Shown here one piece after another: positions 56,580-64,000 of a DNA stretch of 64,000 nt (positions are counted from its first letter, which is position 1; each line of letters begins with the position of its first letter). Made by a program: the position numbers and the translations under genes. This stretch comes from Nakaseomyces glabratus (taxonomy: Eukaryota > Ascomycota > Saccharomycetes > Saccharomycetales > Saccharomycetaceae): the NCBI RefSeq assembly GCF_010111755.1, contig NC_088956.1, positions 186,001 to 250,000 on the forward strand, read 5' to 3'. The notes beneath the pieces are model-generated. The model worked only from the letters and a program-made list of their open reading frames with translations. It was not told where the DNA came from and did no database searches.

Positions 56580-58031
56580 TTATACAAGAGCATGGAATTC
56601 AGAACGACTTCTTTCGAGGCCCTTGGAGACAATTTTCTCAATTTCATCTGGATCGGAAGTGATCTTAGTCATGTTTTCATGACCAGTCTCAGTGACAATA
56701 ATATCGTCTTCAATACGCACACCACCAATATACATGTACTTCTTCAAAACCTCTTGGTCAACAACTTCAACACGCTCTGGGAATTTCTTTAGGAACTCTT
56801 CAATCAAAAACTCGTTGAAATAACAACCTGGTTCATTTGTTAGAACCATACCAGCTTCAAGAGTACGACGCAATCTCAAAAATTTGAAGTATGGGTCTGG
56901 ATCTTCATAATTTGGTCTACCAGCACAATCATGAACATCAAGGCCCATCAAATGGCCCAAACCATGAGGGTAGAATGCGCAGGAGACTCTTCTCTGGAAA
57001 ATTTCTTCTTCTGAAAAGTCTTTCTTAAAGATACCAAGGTCCAAGAAGTGCTTGATAAGAACTTTGTGAGTTAAAATATGCAGATCATCCCAGTTAGCAC
57101 CTGGCTTGATCAATTCCATTGCCTGGGTTTGCATATCCAAAACAGTTTCATAGATTTCTCTGTGTTCTTTGGTGAACTTACCGTTGATTGGGAAGCATCT
57201 AGTGACATCACTTGTGTACTGTCTCCATTCAGCACCAGCATCAATTAGAATAGAGCTTTTACCTTCCAGATCTTCAGAATTCTTAATGTAGTGTAAAGTA
57301 CCACAAGCTGGACCAGAACAGCAAATAGGGTCATAACCAAGAGAGCGGGCACCTTGACGTAGAGCATGGTAGGAGAATTCAGCCTCAATTTGAACCTCAT
57401 TTAATTCAATCGGCAAGGCAGACATCACAGCCAAATGACAAGTATCGGAGATTTTGGCAGCATGCTTTAGAACTTCCAGCTCATACCAATCCTTAATTAA
57501 ACGAGCTTCATCTAATGCAAAGAAGAAGTCCTTGTCACTTGGAATCAGGTGTTTCTTCAGAGTTTCATTGTGAACATTATCCAAATCCGTGGTATAGATC
57601 TTGAACTTGCTGACATCACTCAGTTGTTTCTGTAAAACGTTCTCTAAATCTTTCATGTGTACCACATCGTCAGCGTCATATTCCTTCTTCGCTTCCTCTA
57701 AAGATAATGGAAGACCGCTCCAGATAACATCGTCCCAATCAATGTTTGGCAAGACCAATGTCAGATTATCGTTCTTGAAGTTGTACAACAGAGCAGAACC
57801 GGGGATATCACAACCAGTCAAGTAATAGAAGTATCTGTTCTGTCTGAAATCTCTATCAGTGTCACAATACTTCCAGCCTTCGACCTCTTCACCAGCAATG
57901 AAAACAGCGACGTCATCACTTTTCAAGTCATCTCTTGTCTTTAACAGAATATCCTTAACCTTCTTGTTGTGACTTTTAGCTGGGTATTTGTGACCTTTCA
58001 AAGCCTCAGGAATATCATTTGGACCAACCAT
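56580..58031 (-). CDS. M24 metallopeptidase, Xaa-Pro dipeptidase-like (YFR006W homologue)
   Basis: Orthologue of S. cerevisiae YFR006W, an unnamed putative X-Pro aminopeptidase/prolidase. Seen: 483 residues (S. cerevisiae 535). The N-terminal AMP_N domain has RQNRYFYYLTGCDIPGSALL. The C-terminal pita-bread fold carries the five metal-ligand motifs in order: ILIDAGAEW (Asp), YTSDVTRCFP (Asp), FYPHGLGHLMGLDVHD (His), VLTNEPGCYF (Glu) and GVRIEDDIIV (Glu). A dinuclear Mn2+ or Co2+ site is expected from the family; the natural substrate is unproved. Good codon bias. The orientation relative to MSH4 is inverted compared with S. cerevisiae. Confidence 0.93.
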   Translation of the reverse strand: MVGPNDIPEALKGHKYPAKSHNKKVKDILLKTRDDLKSDDVAVFIAGEEVEGWKYCDTDRDFRQNRYFYYLTGCDIPGSALLYNFKNDNLTLVLPNIDWDDVIWSGLPLSLEEAKKEYDADDVVHMKDLENVLQKQLSDVSKFKIYTTDLDNVHNETLKKHLIPSDKDFFFALDEARLIKDWYELEVLKHAAKISDTCHLAVMSALPIELNEVQIEAEFSYHALRQGARSLGYDPICCSGPACGTLHYIKNSEDLEGKSSILIDAGAEWRQYTSDVTRCFPINGKFTKEHREIYETVLDMQTQAMELIKPGANWDDLHILTHKVLIKHFLDLGIFKKDFSEEEIFQRRVSCAFYPHGLGHLMGLDVHDCAGRPNYEDPDPYFKFLRLRRTLEAGMVLTNEPGCYFNEFLIEEFLKKFPERVEVVDQEVLKKYMYIGGVRIEDDIIVTETGHENMTKITSDPDEIEKIVSKGLERSRSEFHALV

Positions 58032-58798
58032 ATTGCTATATCTACCTCGAGTGGTGTCAAGTCTTACAGTTATACCACTATTTAGAATAGTTAAAGTATC
58101 TTCTATAGTCTTCGAAAATGTGTCAAACAGACCTTTTTTGACACATTTTTTTTCTCACTTCGTCAGACAAGAATTCGTCAATCTTAACCTTTTAACATTC
58201 CACCATGTGAAGAAATCATATTAGAACTATTGGTCAGAACGAAATGCTAAAATGCCTTGAACTTATATATTGTATTTTTACAACTCCCGCTAGATGAAAA
58301 AGAAGTTATCCAAGTAATAGACACTAATTGATCTACTTTCAGACTAAAAGTTTGGAAAAGTTGGGAGAGAAAGCTCACTTCATCACAGATACTGGCACCA
58401 TAAGTCATATTATGTTGTTATTGATGAGTGAATTTGAACTTGCCATGTAGCATATAATGCACTACTGTCGCCTCGAAGACTACCGAATTGTTGGAAGAGG
58501 GAGACATGCTATATACCTATTTATATTCCCCATATGTTTTCATTCAATCTTTCTTTGTACGTTAAAAGTCATTCTGAAGTTCACAAAGCTCAATAATATA
58601 ATTAGAAAATGATGATGCCGTTGGATGTGGGGGGAGCTTCCCTTACTAAATCGTCCTTATAGAGGTTTTACGGATACTGTAGTTTATGGGAAATAACAAA
58701 TATAAAGCTAAGAAGTTTAAAATATAAACTAGCAGATAATTTATAAACAGGAGCTAATTGGAGTTAATTATCAAAACAAAATTAACCAACAGCAACAG
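58032..58798. other. Divergent region YFR006W homologue / YPI1
   Basis: 767 bp between divergent genes. It includes a short TGTCAAA...TTTTGACA inverted pair near 58110-58144, and otherwise ordinary AT-rich promoter DNA. No RNA gene or coding frame identified. Confidence 0.45.
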
Positions 58799-59239
58799 AT
58801 GAATCAAGTGTCAGAAGGGTCAAGGACGGTCAGTGTTGAAGAGATGCCTCGAGTATTGCAACTTCGAGCTGCAAATACCAATATAACAGAAGGTGAAAGT
58901 ACCAGCCAGTCTCGCAATGTCAGGTGGGAAGAAGATGTGGTTGATAATGAAAATATGAACAAGAAGAAAACTAAGATATGTTGTATATTTCACCCTGCAC
59001 AAGAAGAAGAAGATCCAGAGCAACTCTGTCCTTCAGATCATGAACACTCTTCTTCTTCCTCTTCTTCTTCATCATCAGAGTCAGACGATGACGATAAATA
59101 TAACTCAGAACAAAGGAGGCAGCGCAGGATAGAGAGGAGGCGCAGAAGACAAAAGACTAACAGGCCAGCTAGTCCTAACGCTTATGAAATTCAACCCGAT
59201 TATAGTGAATATAGGAAAAGAATGAATGCCAATGTGTGA
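58799..59239 (+). CDS. YPI1: Protein phosphatase 1 regulator YPI1 (inhibitor-3)
   Basis: Orthologue of Ypi1 (YFR003C; PPP1R11/inhibitor-3 family), which binds Glc7 (PP1) with Sds22 and is needed for mitotic PP1 function. Seen: 146 residues (S. cerevisiae 155). The RVxF-class docking motif lies in [13 protein letters not shown], and the family's Cys block in [13 protein letters not shown] long Ser run and Asp/Glu cluster follow, then an Arg-rich tail ([14 protein letters not shown]). Most of the protein looks disordered. It is convergent with NIC96, as YFR003C is with YFR002W. Confidence 0.94.
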   Translation: MNQVSEGSRTVSVEEMPRVLQLRAANTNITEGESTSQSRNVRWEEDVVDNENMNKKKTKICCIFHPAQEEEDPEQLCPSDHEHSSSSSSSSSSESDDDDKYNSEQRRQRRIERRRRRQKTNRPASPNAYEIQPDYSEYRKRMNANV

Positions 59240-59457
59240 TAAGTATATATTTATAGCAAATACAAAAAACATAAAGGTCTTAATAACGGATTTGAGTGAT
59301 AGAATCAAAAGTATAAATATTAGATCATCTAGTTAGCGAGAAATTATTGATTGGCAAACTAGTCTAAAGAACAATTACACATAGTCTTTTTTCTGAAGAC
59401 TTTTAGTGAATAAGTTTAGAGAATGCAAAGATAATTTATAGCCATTAGTATGGAACT

Positions 59458-61980
59458 TTATGTCATAACTAGCCTACTTATATCATATTTGTTTAAAATC
59501 GCATAGGTATCCCTTGGCATCTTATACTGAATTAGACCAGCATAAACCATTAGAGACTTTGCCATTTCAATATAACTGTTTTTGTCACTAGTACTTGTGC
59601 CTGATAATACATGCTTATTTTTCAGAGTGAGCATTGTAAGAACTAATAAATTTGGAATACATTTAGCGATATTACTATCAATTATCGGGTACTCATTAGC
59701 TTTCTCTCTTGATAACACCTCATCTTTCAATGGTATTATATCTAAGTCCTTTATTGCGTTAAGTGCTTCTGTCCATAACTTCTTTGTAACCAGGCCTTTA
59801 ATCTCAAAAATAGACGTCAACGTTACACAAACATCCCTTGCTCTCTCAACGAACTGTTCGGAGTTTGATTTGTAGCTATTTATCAGCTTATAAGCTAGCA
59901 AAATTGGATCAAAGCCTGTGAAATCTTCCAATCCTGCTATTTCTTGATTATATGGAGTTGCACTTAGTACATCTGAGATTTGCTTGTTCAACATGTCGAA
60001 TATCTTTCCAGGTTGATTCAATAACATGTATAGCTGTATGTTATCAAAGTCTTTGGAATCACTGGATGTACGCCTGGAAGCGGCATCGGCTACATGCAAA
60101 ATGAAATCTTGTGGGTCAGTGTTATCAACGAGTGGATAGAGCTTTTCAATCAGACCACAAAGTTTAGAACCATCTTCATTGACCTTGCCCAGAAGTAATG
60201 CATACTCCCTTGTATCCAGGACAAGATTCTCCAAAAAGCTTTTACATAGCTCAATGCTACTCACACTGTCGGGTGACTTCATATGAATGATATACTGAGC
60301 TGCAACTCTAGGATCAGAAAATTTGAACTGATCTATGTAATCAGCCAACATCCTTGAAGTGTTGAAGTAGTATTTATCTTTGACAGACGTGAGATAACCT
60401 GATTCCGATGTTGATATAGAATCTTCTGATGGTGGTAGCTTTAGGAGGCAATTATCTTTCAGAAATAGTGCAAAATGAATAGCATCAATTGAAGATAAAG
60501 CAAAAGCAAAGTCTGCTGCATTCTCATACAAGCCTGTAAGAACTAAAATTTTCAAATATGAATTTGCAAATTTATTAGATCCATAGGAGACAATTAGATT
60601 CTGAAGATCTGAAAGACAGTACTGGGTTGACTTTTCTAATTTTTTTGGTTCGTTTGTTACCAAGCATAAATGTAGCCAGAGCCAATCTTCAATACTAAAA
60701 GTGATAGACGAGAAATTTTTTCTTGAAAGATCACAACGCCCAACGATTCTGTATAAAGCATTTCTGTAAGGGTCTCCATCAATGCTACTCTTAATGTGTT
60801 GGTTATATTCCATCTGTATTTTATTCAAGAAGTCTCCTGTTAATTGGCCATTCTCATTCGCAGCTTTTGCTTTCAAATATGTGATAATGGGTTGTTCAAT
60901 TTTTTTCAGAAATGTTTTCATAGAATTTAGGTACTCAATACATTCACTAATATGGCCTGAACGAAGTAGATAAAAGGCAATCATCCATAGTGGATCTTCA
61001 TTAGCCATTACCAGATTAGGAACCTTCCATGTACCATCATGGTTTTTTAGCTTTTTGTCAATAAAGATCTTGATATAATCCACCGTATTTTCCAGCAACT
61101 GGGAGTTATAATTGTGATGTCCTAGATCGACTATGTAAGACCACAACTCAGACTCCAAATATTTCATACTGACTTTATGATCGTAATTTGCACCTCTTTG
61201 ATGATCAACTAATACGCTAAGAGCATCCATGAATTGAAGATTATTTCCATTGTTCAAGCCCCTCTTTTGAAAGTTGTCCAGCATCTCCCCTAGTAGTGTC
61301 GTACTGTGATTTGACTTATCCAAGCAAGATTGGTTGAATTTCTCAATTATCTTAGCATATTGTTCAAATTTAATTCTCTCATCGTAATTACTGTTGATGT
61401 TGTATGTTGGGGTTTTCAGACCAAGTGTTGATTCAGCGTTCTCGACTGCTGATAAAGAATGGTGAACATGCTTTGATTGTTTTCTTCTCTGTATTAATGC
61501 TCTGAAATTATCCTCTATCTTTTGCTTTTTGTGACTCCAGTCTAATTTCAACGTCTTGTTGATACTATTGTCGAAATCATGAGCTGCAAATAGCAGTTGT
61601 TTCTCAATAGAAGACAGTATGTCTTCCTCCCTATTGGTGAATCCCACCTCAACAATTTCGTTGTCTATTTCAATTGGCCTTGGCCTTTTTGATTTTTGAC
61701 CTTTCAGCTCATTGACAACTGAATTTATGTCTTCTAGTACAAGACCATCACCAGCTAAGAGATAGTATGCGCCAGTATTATCGTTGGTTGAAGGCTTTTT
61801 GCTGCGAAGTTGAGATACTCTCCGTCTTACTTCGTTGACACTTAGTTGAATTGATCCTAATTCTGATGAGCTACTTGGCAGATTCTTAGCAGATTCTAGC
61901 AAACTTTGAACCAGTTTACTTGTGTTATTTCCATTCGCATCAGGGAAAGCCACATTATTACTTGATTGCAAATCAGTCAT
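59458..61980 (-). CDS. NIC96: Nucleoporin NIC96
   Basis: Orthologue of Nic96 (YFR002W; vertebrate Nup93), the linker nucleoporin that anchors the Nsp1-Nup57-Nup49 channel complex to the inner ring. Seen: 840 residues (S. cerevisiae 839). The disordered N-terminus has heptad-like stretches that bind the Nsp1 trimer and inner-ring partners. The alpha-solenoid follows from about residue 200 (WSYIVDLGHHNYNSQLLENTVDYIKIFI; DPLWMIAFYLLRSGHISECIEYL) and runs to the C-terminus. No FG repeats, as expected. The frame is intact. Confidence 0.96.
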   Translation of the reverse strand: MTDLQSSNNVAFPDANGNNTSKLVQSLLESAKNLPSSSSELGSIQLSVNEVRRRVSQLRSKKPSTNDNTGAYYLLAGDGLVLEDINSVVNELKGQKSKRPRPIEIDNEIVEVGFTNREEDILSSIEKQLLFAAHDFDNSINKTLKLDWSHKKQKIEDNFRALIQRRKQSKHVHHSLSAVENAESTLGLKTPTYNINSNYDERIKFEQYAKIIEKFNQSCLDKSNHSTTLLGEMLDNFQKRGLNNGNNLQFMDALSVLVDHQRGANYDHKVSMKYLESELWSYIVDLGHHNYNSQLLENTVDYIKIFIDKKLKNHDGTWKVPNLVMANEDPLWMIAFYLLRSGHISECIEYLNSMKTFLKKIEQPIITYLKAKAANENGQLTGDFLNKIQMEYNQHIKSSIDGDPYRNALYRIVGRCDLSRKNFSSITFSIEDWLWLHLCLVTNEPKKLEKSTQYCLSDLQNLIVSYGSNKFANSYLKILVLTGLYENAADFAFALSSIDAIHFALFLKDNCLLKLPPSEDSISTSESGYLTSVKDKYYFNTSRMLADYIDQFKFSDPRVAAQYIIHMKSPDSVSSIELCKSFLENLVLDTREYALLLGKVNEDGSKLCGLIEKLYPLVDNTDPQDFILHVADAASRRTSSDSKDFDNIQLYMLLNQPGKIFDMLNKQISDVLSATPYNQEIAGLEDFTGFDPILLAYKLINSYKSNSEQFVERARDVCVTLTSIFEIKGLVTKKLWTEALNAIKDLDIIPLKDEVLSREKANEYPIIDSNIAKCIPNLLVLTMLTLKNKHVLSGTSTSDKNSYIEMAKSLMVYAGLIQYKMPRDTYAILNKYDISRLVMT

Positions 61981-62429
61981 GGTGTGACTTAATGCTTATT
62001 AAATATTCTTGCTTTTGGATGCTTTTAAAATTTGTAGAATCACAAATATCGACTAGACAACTTTGTTTTATCAAATTAGTTAAAGAAAATACGGCGATGT
62101 GATGGTCCCTCAGCTCTATTTTGATCTCTCCATTGCTCATAAAGAAAAAACGCTTCTAAATATTTAATCGTTTGTTGTGATATATAACTCATCATTGTTG
62201 TAATGCAGTATCTTAATATAATTTACATATTACCTACCAATTTTAATGGATAAGACGAAACTAGTTATAATAATACCCTTTCAATATATTGACATTAAAC
62301 TCTAGGTATGAAAAGTGATTATTATAAATAATAATAGACTTGATACAGAATAAAATTAAAAGAATGCAAAAGATATTATATTATAAGCACTTGTAGAAAA
62401 AACTTGGGAAATTTTTAATCCATAAACAC
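61981..62429. other. NIC96-LOC1 intergenic region
   Basis: 449 bp between two same-strand genes (NIC96 promoter, LOC1 3' flank). Very AT-rich from 62160 onward. No RNA gene or clear factor site seen. Confidence 0.5.
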
Positions 62430-63041
62430 TCAAGCAAAGGAGACAGACTTCTTCTTCCTTTGCACTTTATCATTAGAAGTAGTATGCAGATCACGCTCTT
62501 GATCTCTTCTGTTTTTTCTTCTCATTGAACGTGCAATAGATGATTTCTTCTTCAATTCGTCCTTTTTCTCTTCTAACTGACTTTGTTTGGCGGCTTCTTT
62601 CCTTTCTATTTCTTGTCTTTTTAGTTCTCTGATTACCTCTAATCTTCTATCTTTCTCCAATTTACTTTCAGTGATATCATCGTATTTGTCCCCGATTGTT
62701 TTTATTAACCTGTGTAAAGTTAAGCTATCATGATCATCAATGAATTTCTTACCTTTCTTACCTCTTCTAAGTTTAACTCCTGGGTTAACCGCTTTATTGA
62801 GTGATGGAAGATCTAAGTCTTTCTCCGAATATGTACTCTCCTTCTTCTTCTTACCATACAGTCTAGCCCTAGCTTGTTCCTTCTTTACCTGTAATTTATT
62901 TGCCTTTCTGCGTTCTGATTTTTCAGTTAGATTAGGAGCATTCGCTAGTTGATTTCTAGCTTGTTGATCAGCAAACACTTCTGGCGTAACAACTCTTTTG
63001 GTTGATTGGCTTTTCCCTTTTGTTTTCTTGATAGAACCCAT
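62430..63041 (-). CDS. LOC1: Nucleolar 60S assembly and ASH1 mRNA localisation protein LOC1
   Basis: Orthologue of Loc1 (YFR001W), a nucleolar RNA-binding protein needed for 60S subunit biogenesis and for ASH1 mRNA localisation. Seen: 203 residues (S. cerevisiae 204). It is Lys/Arg-rich throughout, with no folded domain evident. Family blocks include [37 protein letters not shown] and the middle [36 protein letters not shown] helix. PAC and RRPE sites precede it. In S. cerevisiae this gene is the immediate neighbour of CEN6, as a centromere-like sequence is here. Confidence 0.95.
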   Translation of the reverse strand: MGSIKKTKGKSQSTKRVVTPEVFADQQARNQLANAPNLTEKSERRKANKLQVKKEQARARLYGKKKKESTYSEKDLDLPSLNKAVNPGVKLRRGKKGKKFIDDHDSLTLHRLIKTIGDKYDDITESKLEKDRRLEVIRELKRQEIERKEAAKQSQLEEKKDELKKKSSIARSMRRKNRRDQERDLHTTSNDKVQRKKKSVSFA

Positions 63042-63184
63042 AATAACTTGTACCTATGAAAATATGTCTCAACACTTTAATAAACAAACAGAGCAATGGT
63101 AGGATTTTGTAATACTCAAGTGATCAGGATAATAAGTAATGTTCAAGCATGAAGTCTTTCATTGTATAACAATTTTTTATCCAC

Positions 63185-63227
63185 CTCATCGCTTTCATCA
63201 AAAAATATCATCAAACAAAAAATTTTC
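63185..63227 (-). promoter_or_regulatory. PAC and RRPE elements upstream of LOC1
   Basis: On the minus strand, GAAAATTTTTT (63217-63227) and GCGATGAG (63185-63192) lie 145-185 bp upstream of the LOC1 ATG, the standard ribosome-biogenesis pair. They end about 40 bp from the CDEIII-like element. Confidence 0.75.
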
Positions 63228-63264
63228 GGACTGGTAGACAATCATCATCTACTTTATTAAGTCA

Positions 63265-63373
63265 TTTTTTCTGTTCGGAAAGCATACACAGCAATGTTTT
63301 CATATCAACTTTGGTTTCACATGTACGGAATTATAATCTTAATTTTAATTTTTAACTGTTTTCTAATCACATG
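63265..63373 (-). other. CEN: Candidate point centromere (CDEI-CDEII-CDEIII)
   Basis: Read on the minus strand. The CDEI-like octamer is at 63366-63373 (plus strand ATCACATG, core CACATG). A 75-bp CDEII (63291-63365) follows, about 76% A+T by hand count. CDEIII (63265-63290) has the invariant TTTCCGAA core (minus strand TGCTTTCCGAACAG), preceded by TGTGTA and followed by six A residues, close to the S. cerevisiae form TGTTTTTG-x-TTTCCGAA-x4-A. The CDEI orientation is reversed relative to the S. cerevisiae rule, although the site is nearly palindromic. Synteny is strong support: CEN6 adjoins LOC1 in S. cerevisiae. Spacing resembles the 70-90 bp of point centromeres. Confidence 0.82.
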
Positions 63374-63800
63374 ATAGGACTCCTTATGTATTAGTGACCA
63401 AAATATGAATTGATATTATGAGAGGTAATTATTTTTGTATAAAGTGTCTCAAGGATGTGCCAACTTTATCTCTTACACAGGGATAAGTATTTTGTAAATA
63501 TATTGGTTTAATTCTTATTGTTATTGTTGTTGTTATAGTTATGGAGCTATTTATGTGAGAATACTAAGCCCTATATTACGCTAGTCATTCAATTTTAATA
63601 TAGCTTAGAATAGCATGAGAAAAGTAAAAGAAGTACTTTGATTTTTAAGTATTCAATTGAGTGATTGCACATTCGAGCATATACACACAGAGACTGCCGA
63701 GCTCATCTAGAAACTACAAAAGGACAAGATAGGAAGCCTACTCGCATTTGAAAGTCCAACAAATAGCGACTTCTTAATATAAAAGCGACAATAGGGAGAG
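63374..63800. other. Region between candidate centromere and YFH7
   Basis: About 430 bp of AT-rich DNA expected to hold the YFH7 promoter and pericentromeric flank. It includes a short TTATTGTTATTGTTGTTGTTAT run near 63516. No gene seen. Confidence 0.5.
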
Positions 63801-64000
63801 ATGGTCGATGTTAATCGATTAAAAGAAGAAGTGATTGCTTCATATAGGGAAATTTGCAAAGAGAATTATAGACTGTTGGTTTTCATTGTTGGTCCACCAG
63901 GATCCGGTAAATCCACAATTGCTGAAAAACTGAAGGATGCAATCAACACATCATATCTTGATTATCTTAAGGAAATAGACAGAAAGACTTTAAGGTGTGA
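63801..64000 (+). CDS. YFH7: YFH7-like P-loop kinase, truncated by the window edge
   Basis: Start of the orthologue of Yfh7 (YFR007W), a P-loop ATPase of the phosphoribulokinase/uridine-kinase type with no known substrate. Seen: 66 codons from the ATG at 63801, opening MVDVNRLKEEV like the S. cerevisiae protein, then the Walker A GPPGSGKST (31-39). The frame is still open at 64000, so the gene continues beyond the window. It keeps the S. cerevisiae orientation, whereas YFR001W to YFR006W on its left are inverted. Confidence 0.9.
   Translation, partial: MVDVNRLKEEVIASYREICKENYRLLVFIVGPPGSGKSTIAEKLKDAINTSYLDYLKEIDRKTLRC

Noticed and set aside
1..64000. Ty elements, solo LTRs, further tRNAs, snoRNAs
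   Set aside because: No LTR-type TG...CA boundaries with target duplications, no second B-box in a tRNA context, and no convincing C/D box pairs were found by eye. A tRNAscan or snoRNA search could still find a missed small RNA.

Overview
This is nuclear DNA of a budding yeast of the family Saccharomycetaceae, most likely the Nakaseomyces / Candida glabrata clade. The evidence is short intergenic gaps, almost intronless genes, proteins closely resembling their Saccharomyces cerevisiae orthologues, one ribosomal-protein intron with GTATGT and TACTAAC signals, a tRNA-Phe with a short intron, and a candidate S. cerevisiae-type point centromere. The species call is inference; the family-level call is solid. 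Several longest reading frames begin at GTG or TTG. For those I moved the start to the first in-frame ATG (BMT6, REX2, MNL2, the YLR049C-like gene, EMA19, WWM1, SMC1).

Left block, 1 to 26.2 kb: an almost perfectly collinear, inverted copy of S. cerevisiae chromosome XII YLR066W to YLR051C. In order: SPC3, SND2, PER33, BMT6, RPL22, FRS1, REX2, SHM2, MNL2, ERG3, SPT8, OSW2, a small acidic gene at the YLR053C/NRS1 position, IES3 and FCF2. One extra gene, a pirin-family cupin, sits between ERG3 and SPT8. The ERG3 promoter carries four exact Upc2-type sterol-response motifs.

Middle block, 26.4 to 38 kb: a mosaic of chromosome VI left-arm genes (LPD1, WWM1), chromosome XII genes (EMA19 and a probable YLR049C homologue) and the chromosome XVI gene CTF19. 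This fits differential gene loss after the whole-genome duplication plus a local inversion. It also contains the most unusual gene in the window (34.2 to 36.8 kb): an 846-residue putative transcription activator with a bacterial-looking AraC/Ada-type helix-turn-helix and an acidic/aromatic C-terminal tail.

Right block, 38 to 64 kb: SMC1, BLM10, SEC4, VTC2 and MSH4 follow the chromosome VI order toward CEN6. Then come a tRNA-Phe gene and an inverted run of YFR006W, YPI1, NIC96 and LOC1. A CDEI/CDEII/CDEIII-like centromere lies between LOC1 and a truncated YFH7.

No transposon, LTR, rRNA or CRISPR array was found. The genes are mainly housekeeping: secretion and ER (SPC3, SND2, MNL2, SEC4), translation and ribosome biogenesis (RPL22, FRS1, BMT6, FCF2, LOC1), chromatin and chromosome segregation (SPT8, IES3, SMC1, CTF19, the centromere), metabolism (SHM2, ERG3, LPD1, VTC2), and meiosis or sporulation (MSH4, OSW2). 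Regulatory motifs often match gene class: PAC/RRPE at ribosome-biogenesis genes, MCB at SMC1, URS1 at MSH4, HAP at LPD1.
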